From Cyrtodaria siliqua (lineage: Eukaryota > Mollusca > Bivalvia > Adapedonta > Hiatellidae), in contig JAWPHD010000001.1 in NCBI GenBank assembly GCA_037043455.1, positions 1,054,001 through 1,118,000 on the forward strand: a stretch of DNA of 64,000 nt, in the 5' to 3' direction. The position numbers and the translations under genes were made by a program. Below, piece by piece: positions 45,505-56,092 of this stretch. A model generated the notes under the pieces. The model searched no databases and had not been told where the DNA came from. It saw only the letters and a program-made list of their open reading frames with translations. How positions within the stretch are numbered: position 1 is the stretch's first letter; each line of letters begins with the position of its first letter.

Positions 45505-46330
45505 GCAAAACATGCACACTTGTCCATATATGGATGTCACCTTTATTTTGCCTTCAGGTGACAATCACTACGGGATCCTACGGGATCCGTAAGTAATAAC
45601 ACTACTGCTAAACATGCACATTTCTCCAGAGCGTATTATAATTGGAACAAACTTATTATATATGGATGCATCCTATATTCTGCCTTCAAAATGAGTATGA
45701 TAATGGACCTTTGGAAACGGTCGAAAACGACACATACAAAATATCGCAGTCTCGGTTTGATTGAGACTGTTCATGAGCGGTAGTGAAATATGCTAGCTAC
45801 CGCTCACGACCTCTAGCCCCGGGCTGAGCAGAACTCAATATTAATAAAATCAATAGTACAACATTTTAACCATCCCGAAGATGGCATGCATATGGCGACA
45901 TTCACGGAGATTTACAGATCCCAAGAGATCAGTAAATAATAACACTACTGCTAAACATGCACACTTGTTCAGAGCGTATTATAATTGAAACAAACTTATT
46001 ATATATGGATACGGCCTTAATTCTGCCTTCAAGCTGACAATCACTGAGATTTACAGATCCCGAGGGATCAGTAAGTAATAGCATTAATCATGCACACTTG
46101 TGCAGAGCGTATTGTAATTGGAACAAACTTATATATGGATGCATCCTATATTCTGCCTTCAAGTTGACAATCACAAACATTTATACGACTGCATCAATTG
46201 TGATAGAAAATAAGTCTAGAACTTCACGTAAAAATCGAGTAGTATTTCATTTGTATATTAATTTATTAAAATATTGAATTGACTCAGGTATTTTCTACTG
46301 TTTAATCAAAATGAAGAAGATGCAGATGAG
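45505..46330 (+). repeat. PLE box B / box A / box B series and PLE leader
   Basis: Box B units near 45505-45660, 45900-46030 and 46030-46165 surround a box A double-hairpin copy at 45665-45845 (CAGTCTC/GAGACTG; TGAGCGGTAG/CTACCGCTCA). From 46190 a segment equal to the PLE leader ('CTTCACGTAAAAATCGAG', 'CAGGTATTTTCTACTG') follows but is cut before the start codon. Confidence 0.7.
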
Positions 46331-46334
46331 TATG

Positions 46335-47935
46335 AGTTGCATCGAGTGAAATTTGCACATAAACAATGTTCCTATGGTAATATTTTGAGTATTTCTTGAA
46401 ATTAGCTTTGGTATTAAAATTGTATTATTACAGGATTGAATGGCTCTAACGCCGCTAGTCAAGAAATGTTTAGGGTTATACTGGAGACAAGACACAGAAA
46501 TCAGGAAACGTATCCGACTTTCACTACACATTGATTCTTATGGATACTTTCTATAACGTGTAAAGTTTCTTCCCATTCAAATGTAAAGTTTTGAATTAAA
46601 GCTCAAGTACGGTTGATGTCCTTTAAAATAAAATTATATCGGATAAAATAAAAATAACTTTATACCAAACAATCGGTTTACTTCTTTAGTAATATGTTTG
46701 TTATATTTCTGCGATCATTGAATCTTCACAATAACGTGTCCGCGTGAGTGATATACTGTCTTACATATTGTAATGGAGACTGATACACTCGACTGAGGGA
46801 TGAGAGAAATCTATGTAGCTGATGTGTAGAACACAGTGCTATAACTGAGTTAATTCTTAGTTGATCATAACGGCGAAAAGACATGCGCGTTTAATCATGA
46901 TGCTCAATCACACTATAAAGTGTCAAGACAATCCATCAGAGAAAGACACACACGATAGTTAATTATAAAATTAATTAAAAAACAAAGTGTAAAGAGTTAT
47001 AAATGTAAAACTCTCTTTAGGTTTGTTTTCTCTCTATTGGTTGGAAATTGTAGTAGAGTTGCACATATAATATAGTTTATAATAACATTAAAAGAAAAAA
47101 GGTATTCCGTATTTCAAGATTATAGCCATTTGATCATAAAACCGAGGAGATATGAACATTTGGGTAAGATTTGAATCGGTTGAAAACTGTATGAGTAGCT
47201 TCGCGTACAAAAATGTTTGGAATGATAGAAACGGACAACACAGATTATATATCCACGATTTCATTGAAAAGCATAACTGACCAGAACGTATTAAATACTA
47301 AACATCAAAAATAGTAAATAATATCGTCATGGAGCAACAACAGATATTGCAACAATATGCGTCGAACGCACTATTACAATAAGTCAGTCGCGTTTCATAG
47401 AAGCAGTTAACGTACATACAAAATATGCTCACGCATGCACACACTTAACAAGCATAGATGAAATATTACTTCTACAAAAACTCACAATAGCGTAGTTTCG
47501 CTGCTGGTTTCGGAATAATATGTAAAATTTTACGTTTTTACGTAAAACAAATGCCAAACGTGTGTGTAACGGATCAATCTAAAAGCATATTTCGTTTATA
47601 CTAAGTATATGTCAATCAAACTCCTGATTTTGTTAATAGTTTTTCCCTAATTATATTAATCTGGTTTATCTTTCTCATTCGTTATACGTATACCACATAT
47701 TTGCAGGTTGCTTACACATAAGGTGGCACTTCATTTACTGGCATGTTACTCTGTATGCCATTTCCAGCTGTGTTCGTAGACAACTGAAATCTATTTCGGT
47801 CGTTTTAGGCATCTTCTAAAACGTTACATTGTACTTTATACAATTGAATATTTCTCTAGAAAAAACTTTGATTTACTATATTACAACCACTTAAATATAT
47901 TCTACTACAGCATGAAATAGCGTTTTCTCGGCAAC
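46335..47935. other. AT-rich interval without recognised features
   Basis: No frame over 80 codons, no terminal repeats, no pol III boxes seen. Confidence 0.45.
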
Positions 47936-47939
47936 TGAT

Positions 47940-48150
47940 ACGCGTTTTCGAAAATTCTCAACCTTTTTCTAGAGCTTGTAGTCGAGTTGAGAACTTTAAT
48001 AATCGCAACCTTTCTATAAATAAGAAGCTACTCCAGCAGGGCTACCGTTGCCATAAACTTCGATTTTGTTTAATTATCGTAACCCTGATCTACTTCTAAA
48101 AGAAGTATACTGCGACAAGGACTATCTCATCCTGACTTCACTTTCGCACA
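47940..48150 (+). pseudogene. Penelope-like RT fragment
   Basis: Frame reading FSRACSRVENFNNRNLSIN then KLLQQGYRCHKL, equivalent to the ARACNDVIDFNDRNQVITSK/LLQQGFRYHKL part of the copy at 3012-3974. Stops follow. Confidence 0.65.
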
Positions 48151-48345
48151 ACCAAACATGGAGTACTGTGCATCGATCTGAAGCCCTACACTACCCAGTC
48201 CAAGAGTAAGATAGAGATTGTACAGATAAGAGCAGTCGTGTGAACACGTACCACAACATCAGCAGTGTTACAGATATGCTTGATGACCTAGGCTGGGAGA
48301 CACTTGAGACAGGAAAGCTAATATTCATTTTTTAAGCATACTCTG
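48150..48345 (+). pseudogene. CR1/L2-like LINE tail relic
   Basis: Broken frames read MEYCASI-stop-SPTLPS and, in another phase, TYHNISSVTDMLDDLGWETL. These resemble the 'LEYAS-x-W-P' and 'SSVT-ML--L-W-tLe-RR' segments after the RT domain in CR1/L2-group non-LTR elements. Decayed. Confidence 0.55.
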
Positions 48346-48369
48346 CAAAATACTCAAACACCTAGAAAT

Positions 48370-48610
48370 AAGTATAAAAGTCGAACAGTAAATGCAGCTT
48401 TCACAGAACACAGTCAACCCCAAAAATGCGCAAAACGACAAACATGAATGGCAATGTTAATAAGGAATAAAGGATATGACGTCACAAACACAAAAGGGTT
48501 GGCAATAGGGCTACCGCCTTGGAACGGTCAGAGGCAAAAAAGGCCGCTGGTGGGCTTAAACCAGGTTCTAAAGTGCACCAAACCTCACACATCCCAGACA
48601 TTCCAGCTGA
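48370..48610 (+). repeat. Interspersed repeat R1, plus-strand copy
   Basis: Matches 1630-1935, with 'GGCAATAGGGCTACCGCC' and 'TTAAACCAGGTTCTA'. Confidence 0.6.
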
Positions 48611-49141
48611 TTCGTACCTATCACAAGGATCTGAAAAGGCAATTGGTACACTTTCCTTAATGTTGCCTTAAAGTTTCCTAAAATCTTTTTTTCTAAATTT
48701 TCTGTTGTTTTTTTTCAATACTTTGTTTTCTACCAATACAATAACGTTATGGTCAATTGAGACAGGAGTTATTTAATCAATAGATGTATACAGATAGTAT
48801 TCCGAGTCCATTAGATAGTACCGTGTCAAGGCTACCTCGGGGAAGTTGTACAGGTGAACACATACATAGACTATACCTGTAATATAAGGTACCGCTTAAA
48901 ACTTTAACACTTTAGTTCGAGGTTTAATTGGTAAGAAATGAATGATTTTTATTTTAATTTGTACAAAAACTGATTTCTTCGACAAATTTATCATGGATTT
49001 AGCTTTACGAATGTCAAAGGCAGATTCTTCAATCAAAATGCATAAACTGTTAACAATAAGCTGCATCACTGATTCAGTTGTTAATGACATATCGGGCAGT
49101 GGGCAGTCGGCTTGCTATATGAAACAGGCATCTGCTTATAT

Positions 49142-49621
49142 CAGGGTGGCCACAGAAATCCAAAAATGAAATTCCCTGATAATTCCCTCATTTTTCCATG
49201 ACTGAAAGGTGATTTTCCCTGATCTTTTTACGGAGTATATAGCTCAAATACAGCTGTATACGTATGGCCTCCAACCTCCCCTTATAGCCATACCTTCACC
49301 ACCATTAAGCCAAACACATTCTTTACTCATATCTTTGGAGTTTTACAGGTCTTAGATAAAAAAAATAAAAATTATATTGTTACTTGTCGCTTTATTAATA
49401 TATTGCTAACAGTTTGAAGAAATACAGCTTTTTAATAAAGTCAGGAAGAGAAGCTACCAGTAGCCAAGATTTGTTCTCTCCAATCTTTGTAAAATTATCT
49501 GATAATTCCCTGATTTTTTGCAAATTTTCAAATTCCCTGATTTTTCCCTGCAGGGATTTTTTTTCACCCTTTTCCCTGTTTTCCCTGTTTTCCCTGTTTT
49601 CCAGAGTCTGTGGCCACCCTG
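49142..49621. mobile_element. 480-bp TIR element with CAGGGTGGCCACAGA ends
   Basis: The left end CAGGGTGGCCACAGA and right end TCTGTGGCCACCCTG are exact inverses; TTATAT flanks both sides (6-bp duplication). The inside is full of 'TTCCCTG' words, especially 49500-49600. No transposase. Confidence 0.85.
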
Positions 49622-49624
49622 TTA

Positions 49625-50505
49625 TATACCACATTAAATGAAAGTAAACTCTATAAGCTGACTCATTAAAATCAAAAAAGTATGCATTCACTGATAACAA
49701 CGTATCACCGACTGTTCGGCCTGTGTTGTGTATACATATCCTTACCATTTTCCTAGAACACAAAAGGCTCCCAGGAAGATGTCGTCATGGAGGAATCACT
49801 TCGCCGTTACTGATATATAATGCAGACATTGCAGTATTAGTATACTGAGATGTATGAATTTCCCTGCTGCCAAGTCCGCGGTTCGTTTAGTTTTCATTGC
49901 AATAACCTACAAAGCTAATAACTGCAAATAAAACTGAATAAAAAAAAGCCTGTCTAGGAGACGACTGGAATTGGATTGGAATGCGCTTTTATTCAAGTTA
50001 AATAGCTATAATGTTTGTTAAATGTAAATTATCTAATATAAGGACATAAACACATGGCTAAATTATTACTTAAAGTTCTCTGGCCATGTTTTGTTTCATG
50101 AACATGTTTATGTTTATTTAAATCGAAATCGATACACAACAATAGATATTTACAATTCACACATTGCAATATCTGTGAAAAGCGAGAATAAGATTGTATT
50201 TGATGACGTAGAAAACTTTGAACAAGTAAATTAATCCACAGGTAAATTTATTTATCAATTATCAGACAATAGTTGTGCAGCTATACAATTTAGATTTACC
50301 TCATTTCCCCGTGCAGTCACGCAGTGGTAAAAGTAGTATCTACGTCATGCAAATAATACTTATTTTTACATGCAACTTAATATCGGTTTTAAATATATGT
50401 TTCTCTCCGGGACTATCAAGAAATGTTCATATGACCTTTAAGAATTAAATGTGTTAATTGATAATACTACTATTCATCTTTAAAGAGGCTTGCCTCCAGA
50501 TCAAG
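49625..50505. other. Interval without recognised genes
   Basis: AT-rich, no supported features. Confidence 0.4.
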
Positions 50506-50509
50506 AATT

Positions 50510-50758
50510 GAATTCACCAACCATTCTTGAGAATATTCTTAGACTTAAGCCCAAGTATGCACATTTCAATCACACATATGTCTGTAAGTTTAAAGGATAA
50601 ACGTTCATAAAAAGCTGCTATGTATAAATTTGATACATTCTAACAAATAGCAAGTTCATACGATAGTTTAACTATGAAGGTCATGGGAATATTTGTGAAT
50701 GCAATTTTAGTACGTGAGCTTAAGTCTAAGAATAGTCTGGAGAATGGTTGGTGAATTC
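50510..50758. mobile_element. 249-bp MITE with 40-bp inverted ends
   Basis: Left GAATTCACCAACCATTCT and right AGAATGGTTGGTGAATTC are inverted, continuing through 'ATTCTTAGACTTAAG' and its complement. No coding potential. Confidence 0.85.
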
Positions 50759-51289
50759 CAAGCCTGGTCTAGTACGGCACTTTTTTGGTATATTCCGAAA
50801 TTTTATTGAACAATATTGGAGATTAGGTTATTATATAATAAAAGGCCATATTTATCATGCAGATATGTTCTTTTCTGCCTAATAAAGGGGTGACCTAACA
50901 CATTTTGGCGGCGTATCTACAAGATGAATAGAATATTATGTCAGTACCTTTTTCTATCAAGTTTTTTACGCTCGGCACGAAATCAAAGAAAATCTGTTTT
51001 CGTTTTCTAAGCCTCGCCTAATAAACTTCATAGTAAAAGGCACTGATATTATATTCTCTCTGTAACAGTATAATCTTTCTAATAGTAACATTTATTAAAA
51101 CACGTTTAAACAAAAACATCTCGAAAATTCGCCGATAGTTTCTATCAATTATTCTAATTCATTTGGGATATATGTGAACAGTTAAAGAATTCTTTAGTTG
51201 ATTTTCTGTTTTGTTAAGATTAGTAAAACGAACTTTGTTTTATTATTTGATTAGATACTAAAATTAACACATTGAATGGCACAATATGT

Positions 51290-53395
51290 ATATTTTGCAG
51301 AAAGTATTAAAGGAAAAGGGGGCACTCTGGCAGAAAGCATCAAAGGGACTGGAGGCAATCTGGCAAAACGTATTAAAGAAACTGGAGGCAATTTGACAGA
51401 GTGTATTAAAGGAACAGGAGGCAATCCTGCAGAACATATTAAAGGGGCTGGAGTCCATCTGGCAGAAAATATTAAATGGACTTGAGGCAGCAGAACGTAT
51501 CAATGGAACAGGAGGCAATCTTGCAGAACATATTAAAGGAACTGTAGTCAATCTGGCAGAACATATTAAAGGAGCTGGAATCAGATTGGCAGAACATATT
51601 AAAGGGACTGGAGGCAATCAAGCAGAACGTATTAAAGGCCTTGAAGCAATCTGGCAAATATAATAAAGAGACTTTGGGAAATATGGCAGAACATATTAAA
51701 GTGACTGGAGGCAATCTGGCAGAATATATTAAAGGGGCGGGGAAAAATCTGGCATAACGTATTAAAGGCACTGGAGACAATCTGGCAGAACGTATTAAAG
51801 GGATTGGAGGCAATCTGGCAGATAATAGTAATTGGAATTGAGGCTATCTGGCAGAACGTATTAAAGGGACTGAAGGCAATCAGCCAGAACATATACAAAT
51901 AACTGGGGGCAATCCGCCAGAACATATTGAAGGAACTGGATGCAATCTGGCAGAACGTGTTAAAGGGAATGGATGCAACCTCGCAGAACTTATTTAAGGG
52001 ACTGGAGGCACGCTGGCAAAACATATTAAGGGGACTGGAGGCAATCAAGCAGAATGTATTAAATGAACTGGAAGCAATCTGGCAGAATATATTAAAAGGA
52101 CTCGAGGCAATCTGTCAGAACGTATTAAAGGGACTTGAGACAATCTGGTTGAACATATTAAAGGGACTGGAGGCAATCAAGCAGAATGTATTACATGGAC
52201 TGGAAACAATCTGGCAGAACATATTAAAAGAGCTGGAGGCAATCAAGCAGAACGTATTGAAGGAACTTGATGCATTCTGGCAGAACATAGTAAAGGGACT
52301 TGTGGCAATCTGGCAGAAGGTATTAAAGGGATTGCAGGCAATATGGTAGAACATATTAAAGGGACTTGAGGCATTCTGGCAGAACGTATTAAAGATACTG
52401 GAGACAAACTGGCGAAACATAGTAAAGGGACTGAAGGCAATCAGCCAGAACATATACAAATAACTGGGGGCAATCCGCCAGAACATATTGAAGGTTCTAT
52501 ATGCAATCTGGCAGAAAATATTAAAGGAACTGGATGCAATCTGGCCGAACGTGTTAAAGGGAATGGATGTAACATCGCAGAACTTATTAAAGGGACTGGA
52601 GGCACGCTGGCAAAACATATTAAGGGGACTGGAAGCAATCAAGCAGAATGTATTAAAGGGACTGGCAGCATATATTAAAAGGACTCGAGGCAATCTGTCA
52701 GAACGTATTAAAAGGACTGGAGACAATCTGGTAGAACATATTAAAGGGACTGGGGGCAATCAAGCAGAATGTATCACAGGGACTGGAGGCAATCAAGCAG
52801 AATGTATTACAGGGATTGGAAACAATATGGCAGAACATATTAAAGGAACGGGAGGCAATCAAGCAGAACGTATTGCAGGAACTTGATGCATTCTGGCAGA
52901 ACGTATTAAAGCGACTGGAATTGAATTTAACTGAATTGGGTTTTAAGGCACACCAACACAGGAAAGGTTATATGGCGCCTAACAGGCATGAACATGCCAG
53001 GCTCATCCTCCATGTACATCGAGATAAAATATGGAAAATCGGCCTAGCGACTGGAGGTAACCTGGCAGAACATAGTAAAGGGACTTGGCAATCTGGCAGA
53101 AGGTATTAAAGGGATTGCAGGCAATATGGTAGAACATATTAAAGGGACTTGAGGCATTTTGGCAGAACGTATTATAGGGATTGGAGGTAATCTGGCAGAA
53201 AATATTAAAGGGATTGGAGACAATCTCGCGGAATGTATAAGGGGTCGGTCTTAAGGTAATTGGCAGAACATATTAAAGGGACTGGAGGCAATCTGGCAGA
53301 ACGTGTTAAAATGACTGGAGGCAATCTGTCAGAATATATTAAAGGGACTGTAGGCAATATGGCAAAACGTATTACGGGAACTTGGGGAAATCTAG
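51290..53395. repeat. 33-bp minisatellite, ~60 units, with higher-order structure
   Basis: The unit is 'ATTAAAGGGACTGGAGGCAA' + 'TCTGGCAGAACAT'. Since 33 is 11 codons, all six frames stay partly open; plus-strand phases give IKGTGGNLAEH or ILKGLEAIWQN repeats. Variants include an IKQN form (AATCAAGCAGAA). A block near 51869 recurs 561 bp later (17 units) and one near 51953 recurs 594 bp later (18 units), so the array grew by block duplication with one extra unit. Non-repeat DNA interrupts it at about 52916-53050. No promoter, start context or splice pattern points to a gene. Confidence 0.93.
52916..53050. other. Unique insert inside the minisatellite
   Basis: About 135 bp of non-repeat sequence between two occurrences of GCGACTGGA (about 52911 and 53047). 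It contains 'TATATGGCGCCTAACAGG' and 'CATGAACATGCCAGGC'. It may be an insertion with duplicated target or a remnant of the pre-expansion locus. Confidence 0.5.
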
Positions 53396-53399
53396 ATGA

Positions 53400-55140
53400 G
53401 TTACAGATATCAATCCAAATATAAATGTCAAATACAATTACAAACAGTCATGATGTTCTTTACTTTCCTTTGAAATAGGGTGCATGCATTTAATTAATCC
53501 GCATGTTACCTTCCGGTTAATTATTGTTAATGCAACTGTTCGAACGCTCGGCGACTGGTCTGCGTTTTATTGCTGTATCATTGCGACTGGTCTGCGTTTT
53601 ATTGCTGTATCATTAATTATTAATTTATCTGGGGATTTAACTGCTAATAGTTGTACATATAATGTAATTTTATCAAAAACCATACTTTATAAAAGCTTAC
53701 ATCAGCGTATGAAAAACTAGACGAATAGTCTAGTTTTCCAGCGAATAGTCTAGTTTTCCAGACCAAAGTATTTACGAAGCTAAAGATTATAGAGAATGGG
53801 TCCTTGTTTAGTGCAAATGCACATTAAATATATATCTGAAACAAATTACGTTGGCTGTATTCCTTTTTTGACTGACACCCATAATGCTTCCAGATTGTAC
53901 TTGTCAGTCATTGCGCTAGAAACTTACTTTTTTCTCAGATATACTAGATAATCAATGAATATTGTATCTAATGACAGATATTGAATTCAAAACATTACAA
54001 TTGTGTATACAGTCGTTATGGGAATGTCAAGTAGAGTCGTGTGATACAATGTTCAAACGTTGACTGTTTTAATTATTTACTAATTATATTCAAGAGGTTA
54101 ACAAATGATGCACTTGTTCTATTTTCTATAATAAAAGTGATAGTGGTAATATCTTCTTAACCTACACGTTTAAGACTAACCTATAAACCAGGTGGGAAGC
54201 AGAGTGGTTATTTATCTCCGCCGACTACTTTTCATAGCAACACGTGACAACAGCAAGAAGTGAAACAGCTGCCATTTCTTTTTAAAACACATAATTTCGA
54301 GGATTGTGATTATTTTACACGATTAAAATCTCATTTCCCTCTTAAGTTTCGTCATCTTTAGCTGTATTGACTTTTAGAAGCTTTACTGCGCGAGAAATGC
54401 GCGATTAACCCATTTAAAACTTCGAAGCGAGGGGAAATAATTCGTAAGAGGTGCCATTGTTAAAATGCGTTTAAATAGATAACTCTTGTGTTCTTTTTTA
54501 AATTAAATACTAGGAGATACTCAAATATGTTGTTTAAGCTCATATAGTACATGACGTGTGTTACATGTTACGAAAATTATGTTATTTCTTTATCAAAAGT
54601 ACACGCTTTAAAACTATAACATTTTCGACTAGGCACTGTCGGTCAAAAAGTATAACGAGCGTCAGTGAAGGGGGTAATATCGAACGCACCTTAATAGAAA
54701 ATAGCCTATATTTAAAATATCGACCGCTGTTCGATTCTTGGTGTGCTTTTTGATGGCTAATCTGGAATCATAGTACTCAACTGGGCAATATACACGCCCT
54801 GGTGTGTTAATGCTATTTTTCATTATTTTTTATTTGACGAGCTTCATATGCAGCCATATTAAAGTCAAAATATTAAAAACAATGCTTCAGTGCAGTCCAA
54901 TTTATTTGGATATTCCCCACAGGCCCACCCCCAACCACCACCCACATCACCCGGCAAAAAATAAGGCGGATCTGGTCAGGTATAGGTGTCTTATTGCAAT
55001 CTGGGAAAACCGCCCTACTCTTACTTTTGGTTACTAAACATTCCCGGAGAATAGACTTCGATAAATAAACTTCGGAGAGGAGGATGTTTGTTCACTTTCG
55101 ATTGATGAGACTAAAGGGAAATGACGAACACATTGAGGAA
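53400..55140. other. Interval with two small direct duplications, no genes
   Basis: 'GCGACTGGTCTGCGTTTTAT' is doubled at 53551-53613 and 'CGAATAGTCTAGTTTTCCAG' at 53721-53761. Nothing else recognised. Confidence 0.5.
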
Positions 55141-55144
55141 ACTC

Positions 55145-55220
55145 AGTGGCGCCGGTATGGCTTGAACCCGGATCCTGTGCATTTAAGTGCGCCACACTAT
55201 ACACTGTGATATATATGTTT
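55145..55220 (-). repeat. tRNA-derived SINE head
   Basis: Minus strand: 'TATAGTGTGGCGCAC' then 'CCGGGTTCAAGCC' (B box), followed by 'GGCGCCACTGAGTTTCCTC', a tail typical of metazoan tRNA SINEs. Confidence 0.6.
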
Positions 55221-55429
55221 TTTGGTGGTTCTGGCTCACGATGAAAAAATCTTTGAGCCAGGACTTTTAATTTTAACCAAATTACCAAAATTACCCAATA
55301 AATTACCCAACCCCAAACTATTTAAAAATCAGCATGAAATGATGATTTTTTTGATTTATTAAAACTTTTTTAAAATGGGGGTAGTGAAGATTGCAAGTTT
55401 AAATTTTTTAGGTTTTAAGCTTTGTGTAG

Positions 55430-55585
55430 TAGGTAAGGTTACGTGATTATTGTCATGTCAGAGTAAGGTTACGTGATTATTGTCACATGTATTAGCTCAT
55501 GTGGTAGGCATCTATTTATATCAACCAATCGGTGAAGATCATGTGATAAGTGTCTATTTATATCAACCAATCGGTGAAGATTTTG
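55430..55585. repeat. Paired direct repeats near the presumed left end
   Basis: 'AAGGTTACGTGATTATTGTC' occurs twice (about 55434 and 55464), and 'TCTATTTATATCAACCAATC' plus 'GGTGAAGA' occurs twice (about 55510 and 55553). They lie between the SINE-bearing flank and the first element gene, where a terminal repeat, origin or promoter would be expected. Confidence 0.7.
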
Positions 55586-55753
55586 GCCTCCCTGACAGGT
55601 ATATAAGACAGAGAAAACTACGGATTAGTATACTTTTAACACGGTGACATACCCTATGGGAATAGAGACCTGAAAAAGTAAGGATAAAACTAGGATTATT
55701 TTTCATGAAAGGTAAGTCCATTTTAAATTTGTATTTATTACTGATTTTTTTAT

Positions 55754-56023
55754 TTATATCTCTATTCTTCGAAATTTTAAACTCTCCTTATTATACAACT
55801 TAAATTTCCAATAATCTTGCATCCTCCTAATTGAAGCTGCACCGCAACCAACACACACTTGATACTTTGCATAAGTGCCTTTTTTACATTTTATACAAGG
55901 TACTACTTGACTTGTTTTTAATCTGTATTTATGCAAACTACAATAATCTGAGTTTTTAGTTGGCTTGTTTTTGCACGGGTCGTGCAATCCAATCTTAAGA
56001 AATTTACAAACATTTATTTCCAT
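55754..56023 (-). CDS. Small Cys/His-rich protein, putative zinc-binding
   Basis: 89 residues, starting at the ATG on the minus strand at 56023, 69 bp from the polymerase start and divergent from it. It has Cys6 and Cys17, then Cys29-His32 (YCSLH), then two CxxC pairs (CIKC, residues 43-46; CVGC, 57-60). This suggests a two-part zinc-binding fold. The C-terminus is basic and aromatic. I do not recognise a named family; possible roles are nucleic-acid binding or transcription control. The TATA-like 'ATTTATAG' lies ~16 bp upstream of its start. Its position at the element edge and codon use similar to its neighbours support it as a real gene. Confidence 0.6.
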   Translation of the reverse strand: MEINVCKFLKIGLHDPCKNKPTKNSDYCSLHKYRLKTSQVVPCIKCKKGTYAKYQVCVGCGAASIRRMQDYWKFKLYNKESLKFRRIEI

Positions 56024-56092
56024 TGTCTATCTTTACTATAAATATTTTTATATTAAATAAAAAAAAATTTAAATGTATAACAAATAAGAAGA

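Noticed and set aside
51264..53109. Frames of 65-214 codons on both strands
   Set aside because: Generated by the 33-bp period; no start context or expression signal. Kept only as a hypothesis in the findings.
54940..54965. C-rich motif as a possible G-quadruplex or telomere-like repeat
   Set aside because: 'CCCACCCCCAACCACCACCC' is too irregular and short to support a structural claim.
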